Origin: a virus | Direction: 5' to 3' (one strand) | Length of the DNA: 64,000 bases | IMG/VR virus record: IMGVR_UViG_3300010151_000008 | Coordinates: 1-64,000 of that record | Shown: in pieces, positions 22,638 through 30,087 of the stretch | Position numbering within the stretch: position 1 is the first letter of the stretch | Layout of the letters: each line of letters starts with the position of its first letter | Made by a program: the position numbers and the translations under genes | Notes under the pieces: generated by a model | What the model saw: only the letters and a program-made list of their open reading frames with translations | The model's database searches: none | Told to the model about the DNA's origin: nothing

Positions 22638-23744
22638 ATGAAAGTGTCACAGTTCGAACCCTTTATAGGAATGGAAGAATATGAAGCAATTAAGGATTGC
22701 TTTGACAAAAAATGGATAACAGAAGGCCCAAAGGCAGCAGAATTTTCACAGTCGCTGTGCGGTTTAATTGGGGCTAAGTACGGAGTTTTTGCACCAAATG
22801 GAACATTGGCCTTATATCTTGCCCTTAAATCTTTAGGAATAGGCCCCGGAGATGAAGTAATAGTTCCCAATTTCACCTTTATCGCTTCGGCTAATTCTGT
22901 TGAGATGATTGGCGCAACCCCCGTTTTTGTTGATATAAATTTGCAAACTTTACAAATTGATGTTCAGGACTGCTATCGTGCTCTCACAAAAAGTACGAAA
23001 GCCATAATGCCAGTACATATTTATGGCGCCTCCGCAGACATGTCAAGAGTGATGGCTTTCGCAAAAGAAAATAATCTCTTAGTTATTGAAGATGCTGCCC
23101 AAGCGCTGGGTGTCAAGTGGGCTGGGAAAGGGTGTGGGAGTTTTGGAGATGCGGCCACTTTTTCTTTCTTTGCTGATAAAACACTAACGACTGGAGAAGG
23201 CGGATTTGTTACCACGAATAACAAGGAAATTTATGATCGCCTGAGACTTTTCAGAAATCAGGGCCGCTTTCACCGAGGCACCTTCCAACATCCAGCAATT
23301 GGTTATAATTTTAGAATGACAGACATTCAGATGGCAATTGGCCTGGCACAGCTTAAAAAATTTGATATTATTGTTGAAAAGAAAAATAAGATCCTTAATT
23401 TATATAGGAACTTATTGTCGGATGTAGAAGACTTAAAAATAATGACTCCATCGGAAGAAGTATCTCCCTTTATTCCCTTTCGAGTAATATTGATGGGGCG
23501 ACAACTTTCTGGAAATTTAATGGAGTTTATGAAAAGAAATGATATAGAAACTAGAACTCTTTTTTACCCGCTCCACCGCCAACCTTGTTTTAAAGGAAGA
23601 TGGTCGACCCCCGGTGATGAGTGTTTTAAAAATTCGATTCACGCTTATGAACATGGAATTTGTTTGCCTTCTTATCCATCCCTTGAAGAAGAAAAGATTG
23701 AATATGTTTGTCATAAAATAAGGAATTTTTATAGTGCAATATAG
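22638..23744 (+). CDS. DegT/DnrJ/EryC1 sugar aminotransferase (perosamine-synthase-like)
   Basis: The product has 368 residues, the usual size. It has SLGIGPGDEVIVPNFTFIASANS, IEDAAQALG and TFSFFADKTLTTGEGGFVTT, with the PLP-binding Lys near residue 181, then GYNFRMTDIQMAIGLAQL. These last features are typical of GDP-perosamine synthase (Per/RfbE), which aminates the 4-keto-6-deoxymannose made by Gmd; a gmd gene is present 2.4 kb downstream. A WbpE role (3-amino sugar, with the WlbA-like gene at 27.2 kb) is the alternative. The exact substrate is inference. Confidence 0.88.
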   Translation: MKVSQFEPFIGMEEYEAIKDCFDKKWITEGPKAAEFSQSLCGLIGAKYGVFAPNGTLALYLALKSLGIGPGDEVIVPNFTFIASANSVEMIGATPVFVDINLQTLQIDVQDCYRALTKSTKAIMPVHIYGASADMSRVMAFAKENNLLVIEDAAQALGVKWAGKGCGSFGDAATFSFFADKTLTTGEGGFVTTNNKEIYDRLRLFRNQGRFHRGTFQHPAIGYNFRMTDIQMAIGLAQLKKFDIIVEKKNKILNLYRNLLSDVEDLKIMTPSEEVSPFIPFRVILMGRQLSGNLMEFMKRNDIETRTLFYPLHRQPCFKGRWSTPGDECFKNSIHAYEHGICLPSYPSLEEEKIEYVCHKIRNFYSAI

Positions 23745-24498
23745 TGTAAAATTAGCCACATATTATGATTTAATTTTCACACACAAAAACTATAAAAAAG
23801 AGGTTGATTTTATTAAGAAAATGTGTTATTGTAAAGATACAAACTTGGTATTGGATGTCGGTTGTGGAACGGGTACTCATTCTATTCTACTAGCTGAAGA
23901 GGAAGAAACAAATTTTGTTTTAGGTATTGACGAATCAAAAAATATGATAAAAGTGGCCAGCGAAAAGTGTCCAACCTCGACAAAAATAAAATTTGTTTCA
24001 CAGCCCTTGGGTGATGTTCCTGAAACAAATTTTGATGTGATAATAAGTATGTTTAATGTCATAAATCATATTTCTAGTTTGGAGGATATCCGCGAGTTTT
24101 TTAGAGAAGTTTCTAAAAGGCTAGATAGGAAAGGTTCTTTTATTTTTGATTGCTGGAATGGAGCAGCCACGCTTCGGGATCCCCCGTCTAGAGAAAGGCG
24201 CAGCAGACTCAGTACTGATAAGATGTCTATTATCACTACTTGTACACCAGAAATAAATTTCATGGAATCTCAGATTACTATGAATAATGAGATAGAGATT
24301 TTCAAGTCGGGTGTAGTTGTTGATTCATTCGATTATAGTTTGAAACACACCATCTGGACACCAAAGACAATAGAAGATTTATTGAGATCGGCCGGCTTTA
24401 AACACATAAGAATCAATAAACATTTTATTGATGAACCGGCAAGTAGTGATGATTATAAGCTCGTTTATATATGTAAACTTGAAGAAGGGAGCGATTGA
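23734..24498 (+). CDS. Class I SAM-dependent methyltransferase
   Basis: The product has 254 residues and starts at GTG 23734 within the previous gene. NLVLDVGCGTGTHSILLAEE is motif I, VLGIDESKNMIKVASEK motif II, and FDVIISMFNVINHISS motif IV. It resembles small-molecule and sugar N- or O-methyltransferases. N-methylation or dimethylation of an amino sugar would fit the locus. The DNA here is more AT-rich than the surrounding structural genes. Confidence 0.85.
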   Translation: MQYSVKLATYYDLIFTHKNYKKEVDFIKKMCYCKDTNLVLDVGCGTGTHSILLAEEEETNFVLGIDESKNMIKVASEKCPTSTKIKFVSQPLGDVPETNFDVIISMFNVINHISSLEDIREFFREVSKRLDRKGSFIFDCWNGAATLRDPPSRERRSRLSTDKMSIITTCTPEINFMESQITMNNEIEIFKSGVVVDSFDYSLKHTIWTPKTIEDLLRSAGFKHIRINKHFIDEPASSDDYKLVYICKLEEGSD

Positions 24499-24499
24499 G

Positions 24500-24925
24500 A
24501 TGGAAAGAATTTATTCAAAAGTAGAACCAGATTTATTATTACTAGTAATAGGACGCCACGCCGACATAGATAAAAGTAGAACAGATTTCAGCCCAGCCCA
24601 TGAGTATATGCAGGTATCCGCTAAAAAATTATCCACGGGGACCTCCTTTTTACCTCACAAACACAACAAAATTTTAAGGACTTCGGACATAACTCAGGAA
24701 GCTTGGGTCTTCTTGAGTGGCAAAGTCACAGCCAGGTTTTGGGATATTGATGATTCTATTATATTTGAAACAGACTTAGGCGCCGGCGACTCAGCAGTTG
24801 TCTTTCGAGCGGGCCACAGTTTTGAAGTTTTAGAAGATAATACTATTTTGTATGAATTTAAAACTGGGCCCTATTATGGCCAAGAGAAGGACAAGACTTA
24901 TATACTAGAAGGAGAATCAGAATGA
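24500..24925 (+). CDS. Cupin-domain protein
   Basis: The start chosen is ATG 24500, one base after the previous stop; the open frame extends upstream but overlaps the methyltransferase. The product has 141 residues. LPHKHNKI and AGHSFEVLEDNTILYEFKTG form the two cupin motifs, with the His and Glu that bind metal or sugar. It may be a WxcM- or WbuC-like sugar isomerase or binding protein. The next gene overlaps by four bases. Confidence 0.7.
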   Translation: MERIYSKVEPDLLLLVIGRHADIDKSRTDFSPAHEYMQVSAKKLSTGTSFLPHKHNKILRTSDITQEAWVFLSGKVTARFWDIDDSIIFETDLGAGDSAVVFRAGHSFEVLEDNTILYEFKTGPYYGQEKDKTYILEGESE

Positions 24926-25473
24926 AAATAAAACTACATTTAGGCTGTGGCGATAGACACATACCAGGCTTTATCAATATAGATATACGAAAAAGCGCCG
25001 CTGTCGACTTAATCTCTGATATATCCAAAGATTTGCCGTACAAAGACGCTAGTGTAGATTTGATATATTCTTGTGCCAATATCGAACATTTTGGCCGAAA
25101 GGAATGGAAAGAAGTTATACAATACTGGTTTAAGTTATTAAAGCCAAATGGCGTCTTAAGATTGTCGACAGCTGATTTTAAATCAGTATGTGATGAATAC
25201 CTGAAAAATGGGGAAGTTGAAAAATTATTTGGCTTTATCGTCGGTGGACAAAAAAATGATTATGATTGGCACGGCATGGTTTTTGATTTTAGGTTTTTAG
25301 AGAGAGAGTTAAAAAAAATAGGTTTTAAAGATGTTGTTAAATATAGTTGGGATGAAACTGAACATTCTCACATCGATGATTATAGTTCTGCATATTTGCC
25401 GCACATGGACAAAGAAAAAGGAAGATTAATGATGTTAAATATTGAAGCCACGAAGAGCGGTGAAGATGAATAA
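24922..25473 (+). CDS. SAM-dependent methyltransferase (class I, type 11-like)
   Basis: The product has 183 residues. It begins KIKLHLGCGDRHIPGFINIDI (motif I) and has VDLIYSCANIEHFGRKEW (motif IV), then LLKPNGVLRLSTAD (motif V), as in the methyltransferases common in O-antigen and capsule loci. It overlaps the genes on both sides. The acceptor is unknown. Confidence 0.82.
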   Translation: MKIKLHLGCGDRHIPGFINIDIRKSAAVDLISDISKDLPYKDASVDLIYSCANIEHFGRKEWKEVIQYWFKLLKPNGVLRLSTADFKSVCDEYLKNGEVEKLFGFIVGGQKNDYDWHGMVFDFRFLERELKKIGFKDVVKYSWDETEHSHIDDYSSAYLPHMDKEKGRLMMLNIEATKSGEDE

Positions 25474-26170
25474 ATCAAATATACTACTTTGCTCATACCC
25501 TCGGTCTGGTTCTTCGTATTTGAGGTTTTTGATAGATAATAATACTGATTACTGTATTGGGACATTATATTCTCATAATGATTTTGATATTAGGCAAACA
25601 TCGGAAGTGTTAGGTAAGCCATTGATTGCTTCTAAGACTCATTTCCCGACTAATGGAAAATGCCTGCCTTCAAACAAATTTACTTCTGTTGGAAAGAATC
25701 ATGGAAATAATTTTGCAAACTCTAAATTGGCTGTTTTAATTAGAAATCCTCACGATACTCTTAAGAGTCAATTGCTTCTCCATAGTAAAGTGCCCCATTC
25801 TTTGATTGATGATTACATTGATATTTTTTGCGAGGATTGGAATAAGTGGATTTCATATTATGAAAAAGTCGAGTGTGTCGATAAAAGATTTTATACTTAC
25901 GAACAATTAAGTATACATTGTTATGATACCGTATGTGATATATGCGAATATCTTAATATCGAAGTGAAGGATAATTTTAAAAATGTTGACAGAAAAGAGA
26001 GTGTGCGTCGTGTGTTATCGGCCCGCTGTCGCAATCCTAAATTTATAGGGGAATGTAAAATTTTGAATTATAAGAGTTTTTTTTCCCCTGATCAATGTAA
26101 GCGCATATATCAATTATGTAAGCGCAATATAACTAATTATTTTTCTTTTTTAGAAGAATATGATAACTAA
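25466..26170 (+). CDS. Sulfotransferase
   Basis: The start chosen is ATG 25466, overlapping the previous stop; a longer frame runs upstream into that gene. The product has 234 residues. ILLCSYPRSGSSYLRFLID is the 5'-phosphosulfate-binding loop, and KLAVLIRNPHDTLKSQLL the 3'-phosphate motif. It is distant from the sulfotransferase at 19.7 kb. Cys-rich patches (DICEYL, ECKIL, QLCKRN) may not be functional. The gene is among the most AT-rich in the window, a sign of separate acquisition. Confidence 0.82.
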   Translation: MNKSNILLCSYPRSGSSYLRFLIDNNTDYCIGTLYSHNDFDIRQTSEVLGKPLIASKTHFPTNGKCLPSNKFTSVGKNHGNNFANSKLAVLIRNPHDTLKSQLLLHSKVPHSLIDDYIDIFCEDWNKWISYYEKVECVDKRFYTYEQLSIHCYDTVCDICEYLNIEVKDNFKNVDRKESVRRVLSARCRNPKFIGECKILNYKSFFSPDQCKRIYQLCKRNITNYFSFLEEYDN

Positions 26171-26179
26171 GAAGGTAAA

Positions 26180-27148
26180 ATGAAAAAAAAAGCTTTAATA
26201 ACAGGTATTGCTGGACAAGACGGAAGTTATTTAACGGAATATCTAATAGGGAAGGGGTATGAAGTCAGTGGTATTATTCGAAGACATTCGGTGGCGGAAA
26301 ATCAAGATTCTAGATTAGATTCCACTTTAAAAAATATAAAAACATATTATGGAGATTTGTTAGATTATCCATCTCTTTATCGGATTGTATCCGAAGTGAT
26401 GCCTGATGAAATTTATAATCTTGGAGCGATGAGTCATGTTCGTATTAGTTTCGACATCCCCTCCTTCACTATTCAGACAAATGCTTTAGGCGTTCTTAAT
26501 ATGTTAGAAGTTTATCGTACTATAGCACCAAAAGCTAGTTTTTATCAAGCCAGCTCTTCTGAAATGTTTGGAAACTCGGTGGATCATGATGGAATTCAGC
26601 GGCTAACCACCCCTATGAATCCGGTTAGTCCCTATGGCTGTGCCAAAGTATTAGGATATAACTTAGTTAGACATTATCGTCATGCCTATGGTTTACATGC
26701 ATGTAATGGAATTTTGTTTAATCACGAATCCCCACGACGCGGAACTAATTTTGTCACGAATAAAGTCGTTAAGGGAGCTGTTGAAATTAAAAAAGGATAT
26801 CGACAACAATTAGAATTAGGAAATCTAGATTCTGAGAGAGATTGGGGTCACGCCAAAGATTACGTACGCGCCATGAATATGATACTAACTCATAATACGC
26901 CTGACGATTTTATTGTCGCCACGGGGAAGACCCGATCAATTCGACAGTTATGCGAACATGTGTTTAGCCAGCTGGGATTAAACTATAAAGACCATGTTGT
27001 ACAAAACCCTATATATATGAGACCTGAAGAATTAAAGTATCTCAAGGGCGATCCCTCGAAGGTTAAAGAGGTGTTGGGGTGGACCCCCGATTACACATTT
27101 GAATCGATGATTGATGAAATGATTGATCGTTGGATGCGCGAAGTATAA
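26180..27148 (+). CDS. gmd: GDP-mannose 4,6-dehydratase
   Basis: The product has 322 residues, the normal size. ALITGIAGQDGSYLTEYL is the NAD(P)-binding glycine motif. RHSVAENQDSR follows. The active site is ASSSEMFGN (Ser/Thr and Glu), with the catalytic Tyr and Lys in SPYGCAKVLGYN. FNHESPRRGTNFVTNKV is the Gmd signature. It makes GDP-4-keto-6-deoxymannose, the precursor of fucose, rhamnose-D and perosamine. No fucose synthase is seen, while a perosamine-synthase-like aminotransferase is, so GDP-perosamine is the likely product. Confidence 0.92.
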   Translation: MKKKALITGIAGQDGSYLTEYLIGKGYEVSGIIRRHSVAENQDSRLDSTLKNIKTYYGDLLDYPSLYRIVSEVMPDEIYNLGAMSHVRISFDIPSFTIQTNALGVLNMLEVYRTIAPKASFYQASSSEMFGNSVDHDGIQRLTTPMNPVSPYGCAKVLGYNLVRHYRHAYGLHACNGILFNHESPRRGTNFVTNKVVKGAVEIKKGYRQQLELGNLDSERDWGHAKDYVRAMNMILTHNTPDDFIVATGKTRSIRQLCEHVFSQLGLNYKDHVVQNPIYMRPEELKYLKGDPSKVKEVLGWTPDYTFESMIDEMIDRWMREV

Positions 27149-27163
27149 ATTAACGAGAAGAAA

Positions 27164-28093
27164 ATGAAAAAGTTCGGACTAATCGGTGCCTCAGGATATA
27201 TAGCGCCCCGGCATATGAAAGCAATTAAAGACACGGGGAATAAGCTCCAGGTGGCCTTGGACCCAAGTGATTCGGTGGGAATAATGGATTCTTATTTCCC
27301 GGAGGCCTCATTCTTTACCGAGGTGGAAAGATTCGATAGACACATTGATAAACTGCGCCGGAGAAACGAGGGCTTGGATTATATTAGTATATGCTCTCCA
27401 AACTATTTGCACGAGTCTCATGTAAGGCTTGCTCTAAGAAACGGTTGCGATGTTATTTGTGAAAAGCCTCTTGTGGTAAACCCGCACAACTTAGAATACC
27501 TAGATCTTCTAGAGCAAGAAACAGGAAAGAAAATTAATAATATTGTACAGCTCAGACATCATGAGGCGGTAGTCGACTTAAAGAAAAGCGTTAATAAGAC
27601 TGAGATATATGAGATAGATTTATCTTACATAACTTCTCGCGGCCTGTGGTATCAATATTCTTGGAAGGGCGCCGAATCCAAATCTGGTGGTCTAACCACA
27701 AACATTGGTATACATTTTTTTGATATGTTGATTTGGATTTTTGGCAATGTTATTAGAAACGAGGTTCATGTCCTGGAGAAAGATGTGGCCTCCGGATATT
27801 TATGCCTGGAGAACGCACGCATAAAATGGTTTCTAAGTAGTAATTATAAATTTTTACCCGATGCAGTGAAAAAAGCTGGACGACGCACATACCGATCTAT
27901 TAGAATAGATGATAAAGAATTTGAATTTAGCGGCGGCTTCACGGAGCTTCATACTGCGAGCTACCAACACATATTAAATGGAGACGGCTTCGCTGTTTCA
28001 GATGTTCGGCCGGCTATTAATTTAGTACACAGTATCAGGTATAGTAAGCCTATCGGCTGCAATAGGAATAGTCATTCCCTTCTGGGAGGATAA
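27164..28093 (+). CDS. wlbA: UDP-GlcNAc-uronate dehydrogenase, WlbA/WbpB type (Gfo/Idh/MocA family)
   Basis: The product has 309 residues. The Rossmann start is KKFGLIGASGYIAPRHMKAIKDTG, then SICSPNYLHESHVRLALRNG and DVICEKPLVVN (EKP motif), RHHEAV, YITSRGLWYQYSWKG and TNIGIHFFDML. These match by eye the WlbA/WbpB proteins, which oxidise C3 of UDP-GlcNAcA in the route to UDP-2,3-diacetamido sugars. The partners WbpE (aminotransferase) and WbpD (acetyltransferase) may be the genes at 22.6 and 17.6 kb. No WbpA dehydrogenase is in view; the host could supply it. Confidence 0.88.
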   Translation: MKKFGLIGASGYIAPRHMKAIKDTGNKLQVALDPSDSVGIMDSYFPEASFFTEVERFDRHIDKLRRRNEGLDYISICSPNYLHESHVRLALRNGCDVICEKPLVVNPHNLEYLDLLEQETGKKINNIVQLRHHEAVVDLKKSVNKTEIYEIDLSYITSRGLWYQYSWKGAESKSGGLTTNIGIHFFDMLIWIFGNVIRNEVHVLEKDVASGYLCLENARIKWFLSSNYKFLPDAVKKAGRRTYRSIRIDDKEFEFSGGFTELHTASYQHILNGDGFAVSDVRPAINLVHSIRYSKPIGCNRNSHSLLGG

Positions 28094-28097
28094 AACG

Positions 28098-28316
28098 ATG
28101 GCGACAGTTTTAAGGCGTAGACACATAGCAAAAACCATTACATGGAGAGTGGTGGCATCTTTAAGTACCTTCTTAATAAGTTGGATGATAACTGGTAAAA
28201 TAGAGTATGGCTTAGCCATTGGGGTGACCGAAGCGCTCATAAAATTAGTTTTATATTATTTACATGAAAGAATGTGGTATAAATCTAACTTTGGAATATC
28301 GAAAAGGAGAAAATAA
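28098..28316 (+). CDS. DUF2061-family membrane protein
   Basis: The product has 72 residues. KTITWRVVASLSTFLISWMITGKIEYGLAIGVTEALIKLVLYYLHERMW contains the two membrane helices and the HERxW end characteristic of DUF2061. The function is not established. It lies five bases after the last sugar gene and may still belong to the glycan operon. The stop overlaps the next ATG. Confidence 0.85.
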   Translation: MATVLRRRHIAKTITWRVVASLSTFLISWMITGKIEYGLAIGVTEALIKLVLYYLHERMWYKSNFGISKRRK

Positions 28317-28552
28317 TGAAACTATCTAATCAAGCAATGGGGGCCCTAATGATGGTTCTTCAAAAATGCTTAATGGAGGAAACCGATATTATAGAACTAT
28401 TGAGAGATATGGATTTTGTAGTAGCGAACGATGAGTTAACCATACTCAATCCTCCCGTCGTCAGCATGGAGGGGGTAACGTTCGATAACGTTTCCGACTT
28501 TGCAGAGCACGCGATGAACGATGAAGAAGCTTCTGATGAAGAAGTTCACTAG
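28316..28552 (+). CDS. Small acidic hypothetical protein
   Basis: The product has 78 residues, helical at first (NQAMGALMMVLQKCLMEE) and acidic at the end (NDEEASDEEVH). No known family. It is coupled to the DUF2061 gene by an overlapping start. Confidence 0.5.
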   Translation: MKLSNQAMGALMMVLQKCLMEETDIIELLRDMDFVVANDELTILNPPVVSMEGVTFDNVSDFAEHAMNDEEASDEEVH

Positions 28553-28558
28553 AACATA

Positions 28559-28810
28559 GTGCCGCGATATGCATACATATGTGATGCCTGCGAAGAACAC
28601 TTCTTGACGATGCACTCGTCTGATGAATTATTAGACGAGTGTGAGAAGTGTGGTAAAGGGGGACAATTGCGTAAGACGTTGACCACCCCTTTGTATTCTT
28701 CTGCGAAGCCTACCAAATCTCAAAAGGTTGGCCAAGTAACGGAAGAATTTATTGAAGAATCTCGTAAAGAACTTAAGCAGCAAAAGGAAAGTATGAGCAA
28801 AGAACGATGA
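28559..28810 (+). CDS. FmdB-type zinc-ribbon protein
   Basis: The product has 83 residues and starts at GTG. PRYAYICDACEEHF and ECEKCGKGGQLRK form two CxxC knuckles, as in FmdB family regulators and phage zinc-ribbon proteins. The remainder is a charged helix. It may be a small nucleic-acid-binding or transcription cofactor, and it lies close to the late sigma factor gene. The role is inference. Confidence 0.75.
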   Translation: MPRYAYICDACEEHFLTMHSSDELLDECEKCGKGGQLRKTLTTPLYSSAKPTKSQKVGQVTEEFIEESRKELKQQKESMSKER

Positions 28811-29136
28811 CAATTTGGATAATAATATTTGTTTTATCGGTTTTGTTAAATATCACCTTGGCGTGGTACGTCTATAAGGTGTTAGCAAAGCTGCTTTACA
28901 CAGCCGATAATCTTGGCGACCTGTATGTTGCATTTCGTATGTATGAAAGATTTTGTGATTCTCTATATGAAATGGATATGTTCTATGGAGAACCGGTCAT
29001 TAAAGAGTTAATTGACAAAACAAAGCTTGTGCGCGAGGAGTTGCAAAGGTTTGAGGATATATACGGCTTGACCACCGATGCGGAATTACTTGAGGAGGAA
29101 ATGGCCGATGACGAAGCCCAAGAAGAAGCGCGCTAA
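28807..29136 (+). CDS. Membrane-anchored hypothetical protein
   Basis: The product has 109 residues: one N-terminal helix (residues 3-24, IWIIIFVLSVLLNITLAWYVY) and a charged cytoplasmic domain with a long acidic tail (LLEEEMADDEAQEEAR). It overlaps the gene before and, by 29 bases, the sigma factor gene. No family recognised. Confidence 0.55.
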   Translation: MTIWIIIFVLSVLLNITLAWYVYKVLAKLLYTADNLGDLYVAFRMYERFCDSLYEMDMFYGEPVIKELIDKTKLVREELQRFEDIYGLTTDAELLEEEMADDEAQEEAR

Positions 29137-29809
29137 GAGGCGTAAGAATTATTATTTTACACAAGTGCACGAAGATGCCATTGTTGAATATGCCAATACC
29201 ACAGACCGCGATCGGAGAACTGAGCTATATATTGAATTAATCCAGCCGGCCCTCGATGAAATGGTTAATAAAATCATTTTTACTTATCGATTTACGTCGC
29301 TTCCTAATATTGATTATTTACGTCAAGACTGTAAAATATGGTTGACCACGATTCTTGATAAATTCGACCCTTCCAAAGGGTCAAAAGCCTTTTCTTATTT
29401 TAGTGTTGTAACTAAAAATTGGTTTATTCATAAAGTTAAACAAAACGCTCGCCGCGCGCGCAAAGAAGTTTTCCTAGAGGACATGATAAACGAGCTTGAG
29501 GAAGAAGTTGTATCCCAGGAAAAACAATATGATCAGCTGAGAATAGAACGAGAATTTTGGAACAACTTTTACGAAGAACTTTCGAAGTGGGATGCCGACA
29601 TGCTGAAAGAAAATGAAAAAAAGGTTCTGCAGGCAGTTAAAATCCTTTTTGAATCCTCTGGGGATATTGAAATTTTCAACAAAAAGGCTATTTATTTATA
29701 CTTGAGAGAGATTACGGGGCTTAATACCAAACAGGTCGTCAATAACCTAAATAAACTTCGTAAAAAATATAGGACTTTTAGAGGCAAATGGGAAAGCGGC
29801 GAAATTTAG
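29108..29809 (+). CDS. T4 gp55-like late sigma factor
   Basis: The start chosen is ATG 29108 (MTKPKKKRAKRRKNYYFT), giving 233 residues; an ATG ten codons upstream is within the previous gene. The central region has ALDEMVNKIIFTYRF, YLRQDCKIWLTTILDKFDPSKGSKAFSYFSVVTKNWFIHKVKQ, the sigma region 2-like pattern of phage late sigma factors (FDPxKG..AFSYF). The protein is longer than T4 gp55 because of basic and helical extensions. It should direct host RNA polymerase to late promoters, probably including those of the tail genes that follow. Confidence 0.88.
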   Translation: MTKPKKKRAKRRKNYYFTQVHEDAIVEYANTTDRDRRTELYIELIQPALDEMVNKIIFTYRFTSLPNIDYLRQDCKIWLTTILDKFDPSKGSKAFSYFSVVTKNWFIHKVKQNARRARKEVFLEDMINELEEEVVSQEKQYDQLRIEREFWNNFYEELSKWDADMLKENEKKVLQAVKILFESSGDIEIFNKKAIYLYLREITGLNTKQVVNNLNKLRKKYRTFRGKWESGEI

Positions 29810-30084
29810 AAGATTACATCAACGAAGCCACGCGCAACATTAGAGAAGATCGCGCGCTGGCTAAAACGCTTCTTATGGACGCCATGTCTGACATGAAAAG
29901 CGGCGACGCTGCACGTCGAGAACTTGGCTCCATTGCCGCTAAATATGTCGAAAATCTTCAGCGTTCTAACGAACAAATGGTTAAACTCTCTGCACTCCTT
30001 CAGAAGCAGCAATCTGGCGCTGTCGGTCTATCGGAAGAAGACAAAGAGGACCTATATGATATGCTCAACGAGAACGAGGAATAG
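29788..30084 (+). CDS. Small helical hypothetical protein
   Basis: The product has 98 residues, helical and charged (EDYINEATRNIREDRALAKTLL ... EEDKEDLYDMLNENEE). It overlaps the sigma factor by 22 bases and ends three bases before the first hub gene. It may be a phage assembly or packaging protein, but the family is not recognised. Confidence 0.55.
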   Translation: MGKRRNLEDYINEATRNIREDRALAKTLLMDAMSDMKSGDAARRELGSIAAKYVENLQRSNEQMVKLSALLQKQQSGAVGLSEEDKEDLYDMLNENEE

Positions 30085-30087
30085 CGT

